This document shows, in pieces, positions 9,024 through 17,746 of a stretch of DNA of 54,311 nt (position 1 is the stretch's first letter; every line of letters starts with the position of its first letter). The translations under genes were made by a program, and so were the position numbers. The notes below the pieces were generated by a model that was given only the letters and a program-made list of their open reading frames with translations, made no database searches and had not been told where the DNA came from. This DNA is from Promethearchaeota archaeon. Lineage in GTDB: Archaea; Asgardarchaeota; Lokiarchaeia; Sigyniarchaeales; SOKP01. The stretch spans positions 1 through 54,311 of the forward strand of contig SHMU01000004.1 in NCBI GenBank assembly GCA_008080765.1. The letters are read 5' to 3'.

Positions 9024-9938
9024 ATGAAAAAAATAATAACCGTGAAAAATCTCCAAAAGGAGTTTGAAGCAGACAGAGTATTACAAAATATTACAATGGA
9101 TGTGCACGAAAATGAGATTTTAGTTCTCCTTGGTCCTAATGGTGTTGGCAAAACGATTTTGCTCTGTTGCCTTACAGGAGGGATTATGCCTTCCCAAGGA
9201 GAAGTTTTAATAAATGGAAAATCGCCAGAATTAATGGAGATAAAAAAGCAAATTAGTTTTTTACTTCAAGGATCTATGGTCATTAATTTTTTAAATGGAA
9301 AAGAAAATATTGACTATTTTACCCGATTGCACGAAAAATCAACCGACAAGTGGAAAGAGCTTGTGAAAAAATTTGAGATTGAGGATGAATTAACAAAAAT
9401 TGTGAAAAATTATTCTGGTGGAATGAAACGGAAAATCGAGCTCATTATTGCATTAACAATGGATACCCCCATTTTAATATTTGACGAGCCCACTACAGGC
9501 TTGGACTTATCTATGATTCGGGTCTTCCATGATCTGTTGCTAAAAGAAAAAGATAAGGGAAAAACAGTTATTCTTTCCACTCATAACCCTATTAATGCAG
9601 AAATAGCTGATCGGATAATCTTTATGCGCGGAACAGAAGCAGGAAGCGAAATTATTACCTCAGATACTCCCCAAGGTTTATTAGATCAAGTACCAAGAAT
9701 TATTCGCTTAACTGCATCAACAGCAAAAATTAATCAAAGAATAGAAAACCATCTTTTAGGAGAACGTTTATTTGAAAAGGGAGGAGAATCCATTGGATTT
9801 ATCTCAGATGATGGTTCCACCTTAAATCAAATTAAATCAATTGTTGCTGATGAAAATCCGAAGTGTGAAGTCAAAATGGAAAGTCCAAGCTATACCGATA
9901 TGTTTAACTATTTTACCTATATTTGGCAAAAAGAATAG
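9024..9938 (+). CDS. ABC transporter ATP-binding protein
   Basis: A 304-aa ATPase. Walker A is GPNGVGKT (37-44), the Q-loop is at about Gln82, the signature is YSGGMKRK (130-137), Walker B is ILIFDEP (150-156) followed by TTGLD, and the switch histidine is in STHN (185-188). It has the C-terminal extension of about 90 residues typical of the DrrA/CcmA-like group that pairs with ABC-2 permeases. The start codon follows a strong Shine-Dalgarno site (GGAGG) at the end of the permease gene. It powers export through the permease encoded just upstream. Confidence 0.93.
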   Translation: MKKIITVKNLQKEFEADRVLQNITMDVHENEILVLLGPNGVGKTILLCCLTGGIMPSQGEVLINGKSPELMEIKKQISFLLQGSMVINFLNGKENIDYFTRLHEKSTDKWKELVKKFEIEDELTKIVKNYSGGMKRKIELIIALTMDTPILIFDEPTTGLDLSMIRVFHDLLLKEKDKGKTVILSTHNPINAEIADRIIFMRGTEAGSEIITSDTPQGLLDQVPRIIRLTASTAKINQRIENHLLGERLFEKGGESIGFISDDGSTLNQIKSIVADENPKCEVKMESPSYTDMFNYFTYIWQKE

Positions 9939-10022
9939 CATTTGAAAATTACTTTCAATTCTTTTTTTTCTTTGATTTTTTAATTTTAACCAAAAGATTA
10001 ATAGAGTTCTCTTAATTTAATT

Positions 10023-10061
10023 AGATTAAGAAAATAGATTAAGAAAATAGATTAAGAAAAT
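10023..10061. repeat. 13-bp direct repeat, 3 copies, in a leader
   Basis: AGATTAAGAAAAT occurs three times in tandem directly before the ATG at 10066. It lies in the 5' leader of the small zinc protein gene. No regulatory meaning can be assigned; slippage is a sufficient explanation. Confidence 0.8.
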
Positions 10062-10065
10062 ATTA

Positions 10066-10341
10066 ATGGAAATGAGCGAAGAACCGGAATTACCACCGCT
10101 TCCTGCAATAGGGGACATATTAGATCGAAAGGATCGTTTTATTCAGAAAGTATATAGTGTTGTTAACTGCAAGGATTGCAAAAAGGAATACACTCGAGAA
10201 TTTAAAAAAGGAGATTATACTTTCAAAGAAATTGAAAATGAAAAATGTCAAGAATGTGAGAAAACAACTAAAGCTATGATAACAGAAATCTATTCAGAAT
10301 GGATTGATCCCAAAAAAGTGAAAGACAACATTATTCCTTAA
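10066..10341 (+). CDS. Small CxxC zinc-ribbon-like protein
   Basis: A 91-aa hydrophilic protein. A proline-rich acidic N-terminus is followed by two knuckles, CKDC (about 34-37) and CQEC (about 61-64), spaced like a small zinc ribbon. No family is recognised. It could bind nucleic acid or a protein partner. Its TAA overlaps the TAA of the convergent neighbour in the four bases TTAA at 10338-10341, so the two transcripts must overlap at their 3' ends. Confidence 0.65.
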   Translation: MEMSEEPELPPLPAIGDILDRKDRFIQKVYSVVNCKDCKKEYTREFKKGDYTFKEIENEKCQECEKTTKAMITEIYSEWIDPKKVKDNIIP

Positions 10342-11105
10342 GCTATTTTATAGAAATTTACAACCCCATGGCAATTGCAACTGGTAGCTATTAGCAGTCT
10401 AAAATTATTTTTTCTCAAAAGATCGAGATGTTTATTAATCTTTGCTAATACTTCTTCGATTTCCCCTCCTTTAAGCCCTCCAAGACCGGGAAGAAGTTGA
10501 TAACTATGAAGCACAATATTTACTTCCCTCCTCTCTTGAGAGAGATTTATATTATTGGATACATTAAATATCTTTTTTAGATAATTTGTTAGGGTAATGG
10601 GCTTTTCTCTATCGAAATTTGGGCAATATTGAGAAGGTCCTGCACAATTATCGGGACAAACTTCATTTTGTTTAGCATACGATAGATATAAAATATTCTC
10701 TTGAAGTAAGGAGTCTAATAACAAAGCGGGATTAATTCTTTTAGTTGCAGTTATACACCTCTTTCCATCTGGAACTAACTCGATATTGCAAGAAGATAAG
10801 AAGTTTTTTACGATGAGAGCTGTTAGATGTAAGGGGATTACCGGAATTATCCACTCAAACTTAATCTTTTTCAAGAGCTCATTAATAATTATGATATTAT
10901 TTTCAAAAAATACGATTGAATTCTGAGAATTTCTATCAAAATTTGCCAAAAGAAGCTTTAGTTCTTGAAAATGGGTATTGATAATTTTTGAAGCAATGCA
11001 ATTGGGATCATTGTCAATTAAAATGGTAGCATAATGATTTTTCTTAGCAAAATGGAGCGCTTTTTTGCTGAATTTGCCTCCACCCGCAATTAATAACGTT
11101 TTCAT
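10338..11105 (-). CDS. Cys-rich protein with Rossmann-like N-terminus, function unknown
   Basis: A 255-aa protein. The N-terminus has a dinucleotide-type glycine turn (LLIAGGGKFSKKAL, 4-17) and an acidic end of strand 2 (LIDND, 29-33), as in NAD(P)-binding folds. A cysteine cluster C-x3-C-x6-C lies at 150-161, and a second group, SCNCH, at 242-246. Together they could ligate a metal or Fe-S cluster. I do not recognise the family. The gene is followed, on the same strand going upstream, by a membrane-protein gene 15 bp away, so the two may be co-transcribed. Confidence 0.6.
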   Translation of the reverse strand: MKTLLIAGGGKFSKKALHFAKKNHYATILIDNDPNCIASKIINTHFQELKLLLANFDRNSQNSIVFFENNIIIINELLKKIKFEWIIPVIPLHLTALIVKNFLSSCNIELVPDGKRCITATKRINPALLLDSLLQENILYLSYAKQNEVCPDNCAGPSQYCPNFDREKPITLTNYLKKIFNVSNNINLSQERREVNIVLHSYQLLPGLGGLKGGEIEEVLAKINKHLDLLRKNNFRLLIATSCNCHGVVNFYKIA

Positions 11106-11120
11106 TAGAATAACTGCTAA

Positions 11121-11723
11121 TTAAGGTACAGTTGTTTCATTGGAAAGTTTACTTTTTTTTGGAGCTTCTCCATTTTCTTTCTCAATATTATCATCTATGT
11201 CCTTGGTATAATAATTGATAAGGGCACTATTGAAAAAAGAGGTGATAATAAAGGGGATATACATTATCCATTTAGATTGAGGAAGAAAAAAAGGCGATAC
11301 ACAGAGCCAGAAGATTAAAATGATACCAATTATTAAGATGAAATTAAATTGTTCCAATGAATCCGATTCAAAATCGTTATAGAATAATGCTAATGGGATG
11401 CAGCCGAGAATTACTAAAGCTAAAAATTGATATTCTATAAAATTGAAAATAGTGTTTTCCGTAAAATCAAATAGAATGAAAAAATTAACAACTGATTGCA
11501 TAATAAAGGCTGCAACAAAAAAGACATATGCAATAACCAAATTGAATATATTTTTATTATCTTTAGATTGATTATATTTCTTTATATAAAGAATGGTAAA
11601 GAGAGCAATAAAGAGAAGAACAATAATATCAGGTATGATAAATATAATATACTCATCCTTAGGAAAGGCTTCTGAAACAAATGTTTGATTGAAATAATAA
11701 TAAAATATAAGGCCGTCCATCAT
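11121..11723 (-). CDS. Integral membrane protein, unknown
   Basis: A 200-aa protein with about five hydrophobic helices (roughly 24-46, 60-86, 92-112, 125-145, 150-170) and a charged C-terminal tail (DIDDNIEKENGEAPKK). No family is recognised. It ends 15 bp before the start of the Cys-rich Rossmann gene on the same strand and probably shares its transcript. Confidence 0.6.
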   Translation of the reverse strand: MMDGLIFYYYFNQTFVSEAFPKDEYIIFIIPDIIVLLFIALFTILYIKKYNQSKDNKNIFNLVIAYVFFVAAFIMQSVVNFFILFDFTENTIFNFIEYQFLALVILGCIPLALFYNDFESDSLEQFNFILIIGIILIFWLCVSPFFLPQSKWIMYIPFIITSFFNSALINYYTKDIDDNIEKENGEAPKKSKLSNETTVP

Positions 11724-11980
11724 GAAAGTAATAATTTTAATTATTTTAGAATATATCGCATTGATTTTAAATGTTGCTATAAATTAGATTCGCTTAAATT
11801 AATCTCACATTAGATGAGCATACAAGAGAATCTCAAATAACTACAAGAGTAGAATCTTTTATCGAAATGATAAGGAGGAAGAAATACTTTAAGCGAATGT
11901 GAAACTTTTCCTTTTTCTACTTTTTCTATCATTTATCTATAATTTTGCAATTAGAGATATGAAAAAATAAAATTGAATAT

Positions 11981-12607
11981 TTATTGAATTGTCTTTTCCT
12001 TTGAAATTGGAGGCTCTAATGAGATACATTCGTCCATAATTTCTTGGAAGGTGTCGGGATCGGTAAAAAAGTGGTAAAACTCGTCTATCTCGTTATTATA
12101 AAACTCGTGGGCGTAAGCGTCTTCTAATAGTTCTACAATCTGTTTGAGGCTCGGCTCGTTATCGAAGAGCGTTCCTTTCATCGTGCGAATTAGAAATCGT
12201 AGCTTCTGCTGATTCTGGCTGTCGAATCTCGCATATTTGTTGAATAACAGCGACTTACACGTATAGGGGTGGTGGCATTCCATGATATGCCCGAAGTCGC
12301 AAAACATACACGAAAACAGCTCGTCATTGAATAATTCTCGATTGTCACGGGGGCAAAAATAATGACCTTCCATAATGGTAAGGCTTCGGACTAAGTTTCT
12401 CAACTTTATCTCTTCGTAAGTGGACTTGTGTTCCTTTTCTCGTAGTCTTTTTATAGCGTTGGTTATGATCAATACTGCTTCGGCTTTCTGGCGTGTTGCC
12501 CAATCTGTTATTTCGGTTTCAGCTTTAGCTTCATTCTCATTCTCACTTTCTTCGGCTTCTTGGTCGGAAGATACTGAAACATTTTTTTTTTTGATGTGGG
12601 TATTCAT
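11981..12607 (-). CDS. Hypothetical protein with a Cys/His metal-binding patch
   Basis: A 208-aa protein. An acidic, low-complexity N-terminus (about 12-35) is followed by a helical segment. A compact Cys/His patch is read as FCPRD, SCMFCDFGH, ECHH and YTC in order, which could bind one or two zinc ions. The acidic C-terminal half is helical. No family is recognised. Codon use is richer in G and C than in the surrounding genes. It is divergent from the 742-aa orphan, which shares that composition, so the two may have arrived together. Confidence 0.55.
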   Translation of the reverse strand: MNTHIKKKNVSVSSDQEAEESENENEAKAETEITDWATRQKAEAVLIITNAIKRLREKEHKSTYEEIKLRNLVRSLTIMEGHYFCPRDNRELFNDELFSCMFCDFGHIMECHHPYTCKSLLFNKYARFDSQNQQKLRFLIRTMKGTLFDNEPSLKQIVELLEDAYAHEFYNNEIDEFYHFFTDPDTFQEIMDECISLEPPISKEKTIQ

Positions 12608-12750
12608 TTTTATCTACTTTTTTGGATAATTTTTTGATTTGAGTATACTTCTATAAATGAGATTTGCCTATTTAAAATTAAGGAGAGTAATGATTTAGTT
12701 AATAAACTCTTAAGAATGGGTTATTTTAGAATTTGGAGTGCTTTTATAAT

Positions 12751-14979
12751 GTGAAGAGAGGTTTTCTAATATTAGATAATGTAGAGGGTGATACAGAGGA
12801 GTATGTTGTTGTTAATTTATATAGTTACCTTAAGGAAGGCTTCATTCCCACGGGTCATCGAGCAGAAACACTAAAAATGAAAATTGATAAATATTTTGAA
12901 AATAAATTAATGATGAATCCTAATGCTGACCGTAAGCAAGAATTAGAGAATGCTCGTGAGCTCATTTTCTACTTTCTCGATGCGTACATTAAAAAATGTA
13001 CCTCAACCGACCATCTTATCGAACAGATTAAGGCAACCGCTAAAGATGAGAATTCTGCTTTCGTTCAATTTCTTATTGAATTTCTACTGGATAAGGATGT
13101 GAATTTTGCATTCGTAGAATTTTACTATCTAACAGAGTTATCGAGATTTTTATTTACAGATCAAGTTGATCTTTATTTGAGTGGAACGTTAGGTCAAGGT
13201 ACTCTTCCTAAGTTTGATACGCTCTGGAGTAGTATAGAAGCCTCTTTTAATTGGAAATTCGATCGTGACGCAAGCAATCAACAAATAGCTAAAATTCGAG
13301 CTTGTTATATGAAACATGTCGAGAACTTTATGGCTTCAAGACCCATATCCGGTAAGCTACTGGACGGAAAGGATTATTATGGTACCAATTATTATTTTTC
13401 AAAAGGCTATAGAGAAGGCGGATTTTTATTTTCCACCCACACGCAAGATAAGCTTATCGCAAGGATAGGAGGACTTTCTCGAAGGCTAAAACTGGCATAT
13501 GCCGTTGCGGATGTTTCCTCAAACTTGCCTGAATTTTATACAAATATGATCATTCGCACTCCCATGAGCATTCTTCAAGAAATATCGAAAATCAATGGCT
13601 TCATGGAAACTTTATGTGATCAATTTAATAGAGAGGAAATAAGCGAGGAGCAATTCGAATTTAAGTACACTATTTATGAGGAAACTTTAAATAGTCTTCA
13701 TGAATTTTGGACTACCTACGGCATGCTTAATCATGAAATTGAAGTTCAGCATCGCTGGTTAACGTATTTAAGCATAAAGGATGGATATAATTGGTATTCT
13801 CGAGATTTCGCTTACAGATGGGAATCAGATCATTATAGAATTAAGCCTCAAGGAATTGATTATGATATCTTACTTAAATCTCTCTCTTTAGAGACGCGGG
13901 ACAACTTTATTAAATTCATCAACGATGGTATTACCAATCCTCAGCGATATTTAGATGCAAAAGTAAAACACGACTGGCCTTTTGACAATGAAATTTTCGA
14001 TAACGTTATCGCTTCTTCGCTTTCTAACAAGTACTCTAAGAACAGGTTAGCACAAATTCCCGTTGTATCTGATCGCCTATTTGAGAAATTCATTGACCAT
14101 TTCCATGAGAAAGAACTTTATTCGCAATACGTTGAAGGCGATCCCGCAAGGCAAGATCCAAATGTTCCTAAAATCGCAAAGAAAATAGCCGCTAATCTAC
14201 CTCAATTCAGCACGAAATCCTCCTCTAGTATTATTTCCGAAAACGATGAAGTCATCATTTCGCATCGCAGTACAGGGTTGGCATTGAATTTATTGGTCCA
14301 GAACATGCCCGAATGTGTTACCCACGAGTACTTTAGCATGGAAACGGTCGATATTGACGGTGAGGGTCCCTTAGAGCAAAATCGATTATGGGGAGCAAAA
14401 GAGGATCTCTTATTTTTCGATATCATCTTTTACGGCGCCGATCTTAAGCCCGGAATGAGCCTATTTGCGATAGATCCCAAATACCATTTCATAAACGGGT
14501 TTGCGCAGCAGATTGTATCGTCCCTTTCCCATCAAGACGCGCTGGGAACCGCTCCCGATGCGGAAGTCGATTCTATTCTATTTAACTACGGCATTAAGAA
14601 AGACGGCAACAACATCGAAGTCGTGGTATTCAAGACGAAATTATCCTATATGAAAATCCTTGAATTTCTCACTAACCTTCAGAGCACCACATCACCATGG
14701 AAATCCGATTGGGTACAAGATATTGAGGAAACAGCAGGTATTGATGACGATCTCAAGAGTGATTATAGTTATTATAGTGACGCTCAAACTGGAATTAGAT
14801 CCCGCATTCCCGACGTGTATAAAAAGTTTTTGGTGGATTACTGGGAGATCGGGCACATTGAAGAGTATGTGCAACGCTTAATCGCCGAGCAGCCGCAAAG
14901 GGCTCAATATTGGCAAAATTGGCTCACTTGTGCAGAGACAGAGATAAGTGCCCTGCGTATGGAGCTTCTCAATGCTTAA
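12751..14979 (+). CDS. Large orphan protein of unknown function
   Basis: About 742 aa from GTG at 12751; TTG at 12733 would add six residues. GGAGTG at 12735-12740 is the visible Shine-Dalgarno site and favours the GTG. The protein is soluble, mixed alpha/beta, aromatic-rich, and has no signal peptide or membrane segment. I recognise no domain. Base composition changes along the gene: the last third (for example 14440-14620) is clearly richer in G and C. It is divergent from the Cys/His protein gene and followed 203 bp later by the LRR gene. It may be part of an accessory cassette. Confidence 0.6.
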   Translation: MKRGFLILDNVEGDTEEYVVVNLYSYLKEGFIPTGHRAETLKMKIDKYFENKLMMNPNADRKQELENARELIFYFLDAYIKKCTSTDHLIEQIKATAKDENSAFVQFLIEFLLDKDVNFAFVEFYYLTELSRFLFTDQVDLYLSGTLGQGTLPKFDTLWSSIEASFNWKFDRDASNQQIAKIRACYMKHVENFMASRPISGKLLDGKDYYGTNYYFSKGYREGGFLFSTHTQDKLIARIGGLSRRLKLAYAVADVSSNLPEFYTNMIIRTPMSILQEISKINGFMETLCDQFNREEISEEQFEFKYTIYEETLNSLHEFWTTYGMLNHEIEVQHRWLTYLSIKDGYNWYSRDFAYRWESDHYRIKPQGIDYDILLKSLSLETRDNFIKFINDGITNPQRYLDAKVKHDWPFDNEIFDNVIASSLSNKYSKNRLAQIPVVSDRLFEKFIDHFHEKELYSQYVEGDPARQDPNVPKIAKKIAANLPQFSTKSSSSIISENDEVIISHRSTGLALNLLVQNMPECVTHEYFSMETVDIDGEGPLEQNRLWGAKEDLLFFDIIFYGADLKPGMSLFAIDPKYHFINGFAQQIVSSLSHQDALGTAPDAEVDSILFNYGIKKDGNNIEVVVFKTKLSYMKILEFLTNLQSTTSPWKSDWVQDIEETAGIDDDLKSDYSYYSDAQTGIRSRIPDVYKKFLVDYWEIGHIEEYVQRLIAEQPQRAQYWQNWLTCAETEISALRMELLNA

Positions 14980-15182
14980 ATCAAATTCTTTTTCTCTTTC
15001 CCATTCTTTTTTATATTATTTAAACTTACATTTAATTTTACTTTTTACTTTTTATTTTTATTTTCTAAAGTTTGACTCATTTGGTATTTGCCATAGAAGA
15101 AAAATTTATAATTTAGTACAGTCTTTATATTTTAATAGAGAATTAGTGTTAATATAAAATAAAAAAGGGTTAGTACAATTTT

Positions 15183-16286
15183 ATGTCGCAATATCTCGTT
15201 TCCTTTCGTGGGGCAACGCTCGTTCAAAAAGAGGTAGACGCGCTCAAAAGTATAGAAGAGCAATTACAGAGGCGCTTCATTTCTCTAAAGCATTTTTGGG
15301 ATTTCGGCGCATTGACTCCAGCAGAGACTATTGGATTTTTCGCCAAAGATGGACATATAAACACTTTTTTATTTAATAAAGCCGAGCTAACCCAATTTCC
15401 CGAATATTTACCAATGTTCAAGCATCTCGAGCGTATTAGCTTTAAATATAATCTTGAGATGCCCTTATCGTCGGATTTGGTGAAAATTCCCTCCTTAAAA
15501 AAAGTATATTTCCAATATAACCAATATTCTGAGCTACCCGATTTTTTTTCCGAGTTCCCTTGCATTGAGTATCTCGGACTAGGTGATAATAATTTCACTG
15601 AATTTCCCGAGCCCCTCTTGAAGTTACCAATTCTTAAAGATTTAGACTTGAAAGCAAGCAAGCTTACCTCGTTACCCCCTCAAATAAAGAGGCTTACTTC
15701 ATTATTTCGGATCAATCTTGATGAGAACCATTTTAACCTATTTCCGAAATCATTACTGAAATTGCCTAAACTCCAAATTCTCACCTTAAGCAAAAATACC
15801 ATTTCGAACATTCCTCATTCTATTTCCGCTCTTTCAAGGCTAACTATTTTGTATGTACGAGAAAATCGCCTCACATCGCTTCCCGAATCCATTGGTAGAT
15901 TAACCAAATTAGAATATTTGAATTTAGCCAGAAATAATTTAAAAGAGCTTCCTGATTCTATCGGTAATCTACGTGATTTGAAAACCTTTTATGTAAATGA
16001 TAATCAATTAGAGACACTTCCCCCCACTTTTGGCTATTTGAAAAACTTAGAAAGCCTCAATATCAACGGCAATCAACTTAAAACATTGCCCGCAAGCTTT
16101 ACTCGGCTCACCAAGCTTACACATTTAAGTGTTTTTGGTGGCGATGAAATTGATAGAGAATGGGGTACAAATAAGGATCTGGAGCTCACGCCCGAGCAAG
16201 AACGGTTTTTAAACGAAATAAGGCGCCGATATTGGACCGGATGGGCTGAAGCGGCTTCCTCTGAGATTAAAAATCTCGATCCTTAA
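15183..16286 (+). CDS. Leucine-rich-repeat protein
   Basis: A 367-aa protein. A helical N-terminal cap (1-45) is followed by about eleven 23-residue leucine-rich repeats (58-320) of the form LPESIGRLTKLEYLNLARNN, the bacterial/plant 'LPxxI' class. A short helical tail ends in a Trp-rich segment (RRYWTGWAEA). LRR arrays bind proteins, and such proteins are numerous in Asgard archaea. There is no signal peptide, so it is likely cytosolic. Its 3' end overlaps the end of the convergent meaB gene by 20 bp. The partner is unknown. Confidence 0.9.
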   Translation: MSQYLVSFRGATLVQKEVDALKSIEEQLQRRFISLKHFWDFGALTPAETIGFFAKDGHINTFLFNKAELTQFPEYLPMFKHLERISFKYNLEMPLSSDLVKIPSLKKVYFQYNQYSELPDFFSEFPCIEYLGLGDNNFTEFPEPLLKLPILKDLDLKASKLTSLPPQIKRLTSLFRINLDENHFNLFPKSLLKLPKLQILTLSKNTISNIPHSISALSRLTILYVRENRLTSLPESIGRLTKLEYLNLARNNLKELPDSIGNLRDLKTFYVNDNQLETLPPTFGYLKNLESLNINGNQLKTLPASFTRLTKLTHLSVFGGDEIDREWGTNKDLELTPEQERFLNEIRRRYWTGWAEAASSEIKNLDP

Positions 16287-17286
16287 CTGGAAACTTTAAA
16301 AGCCTAATAATCGAATTTGCCATCTCATAAGGATCCATCGTTTTTTCTATAACTTGAGCAATTAATTTTTCTATCAATGAATTGTCTTCAAACATGTTCT
16401 CAGTTTTTTTTATGAGCTTATATTTTAAAATTTGTAAAGTTTCTTGCTTAATACGATTTCTCAAATAATTCGAAACTATCCCTTGGTTTTGTATAAAACG
16501 ATGATGTTTTTCAATTTTCTCGATAAGTTCCTCGAAATTTTGTCCCGTTATAGAGTTTGTTTGAATAATTTCAGGTGTCCACTCCTCTGTCGTTAAGACA
16601 TTCTTATTTATTTCATGGGATTTATATTTATAGTTCATATTTAATTCTAGCATTTGGATAAGCTCCGCCACTTTTCTATCTGCTCCGGGTAGATCCATCT
16701 TATTTACCACAAATATATCTGTAATTTCCATTATTCCTGCTTTAATAGTTTGAATATCATCTCCTAGACCGGGAACTAATAATACGAGAACAGTATGAGC
16801 GGATCGGAAGATATCAACCTCTGATTGACCTACACCTACAGTTTCCACGATAATAATATCGCACCCATAAGCGTCCAATATTTTAATCACATCTTCAGTA
16901 GCTCTAGAAAGTCCTCCTAATTGTCCACGATTTGCCATACTTCGTATAAACACATTGTCTGAGGAAAACATATCTTTCATTCGGATCCTATCCCCTAATA
17001 ACGCCCCTCCTGTTAAAGGTGAGGAAGGATCAACACAGATCACCCCAATCTTTCGGTCCTCCTTAAGTAGCTTCTGAATGAGGGTTGAAATAAAAGTGCT
17101 TTTTCCTGAACCAGGGGCACCCGTTATCCCAAGAATATAGGCATTACCAGTATGCTTATATACGGAGTGAATTATCGTTTCTGCAGCATTAATATCATTT
17201 TCAGTTAAAGTTATTAGCCGTGCCGCAGCTCTTGTCTCACCTTGCAGCAATCTCTGCATTAAATCATCATATTGGGTACTCATCAT
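16267..17286 (-). CDS. meaB: Methylmalonyl-CoA mutase-associated GTPase MeaB (ArgK family)
   Basis: A 339-aa G3E-type GTPase. The P-loop GAPGSGKST is at 56-64, the switch region VDPSSP at 85-90, ETVGVGQSE at 148-156 and the base-specificity motif NKMD at 195-198. MeaB protects methylmalonyl-CoA mutase and gates delivery of adenosylcobalamin. It is the last gene of the run mcmA1-mcmA2-meaB on the same strand, 9 bp after mcmA2. This linkage supports the assignment over other ArgK-like GTPases. Confidence 0.95.
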   Translation of the reverse strand: MMSTQYDDLMQRLLQGETRAAARLITLTENDINAAETIIHSVYKHTGNAYILGITGAPGSGKSTFISTLIQKLLKEDRKIGVICVDPSSPLTGGALLGDRIRMKDMFSSDNVFIRSMANRGQLGGLSRATEDVIKILDAYGCDIIIVETVGVGQSEVDIFRSAHTVLVLLVPGLGDDIQTIKAGIMEITDIFVVNKMDLPGADRKVAELIQMLELNMNYKYKSHEINKNVLTTEEWTPEIIQTNSITGQNFEELIEKIEKHHRFIQNQGIVSNYLRNRIKQETLQILKYKLIKKTENMFEDNSLIEKLIAQVIEKTMDPYEMANSIIRLLKFPVKDRDF

Positions 17287-17295
17287 TTTATTTGC

Positions 17296-17697
17296 CTATC
17301 TTTTTAGATTATTTTTAACGAAGTCTACAATGGTTTTTATTTCCGTACCCGGTCCATAAAAGCCAGAAAGCCCGAAGCTTTTTAGATATTCTTTATCCTC
17401 CTCGGGAATAATCCCTCCCACAGCAACCAATACATCATCGATATTATGTTCCTTTAAGAGTTCCATGATTTTCGGACAGAGCGCATTGTGAGCACCACTC
17501 AAAATACTAAGAAGAACGGCATCGGGATCTTCTTGTACAATAGTATTCACAATATCTTTCGGAGTTTGATGAAGTCCAGTATAGATCACTTCAAATCCTG
17601 CATCTCGCAAACCGCGAGCGACCACCTTAGCTCCTCGATCATGCCCATCAAGACCCGGTTTCGTGACTAATACCTTAATCTTTCTATTTGTTTCCAT
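17296..17697 (-). CDS. mcmA2: Methylmalonyl-CoA mutase, B12-binding subunit
   Basis: A 133-aa stand-alone cobalamin-binding domain. The signature D-x-H-x-x-G is at 17-22, with His19 as the lower axial cobalt ligand. The usual SxL (about 60-65, LLSILSGAHN) and GG (VAVGGIIP) motifs follow. It pairs with the catalytic subunit encoded 49 bp upstream, as in archaea with split mutases. A GAGG Shine-Dalgarno core lies 7 nt before ATG. Confidence 0.95.
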   Translation of the reverse strand: METNRKIKVLVTKPGLDGHDRGAKVVARGLRDAGFEVIYTGLHQTPKDIVNTIVQEDPDAVLLSILSGAHNALCPKIMELLKEHNIDDVLVAVGGIIPEEDKEYLKSFGLSGFYGPGTEIKTIVDFVKNNLKR

Positions 17698-17746
17698 TTT
17701 ATTACCTCATTAGTTTATAGTTCGATTTTGTATTTATAAAAAAATT

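Noticed and set aside
11868..11892. Strong AAGGAGG site suggesting a start at ATA in the 11.9-kb intergenic region
   Set aside because: The frame after it meets TAA after two codons, so no protein can be read.
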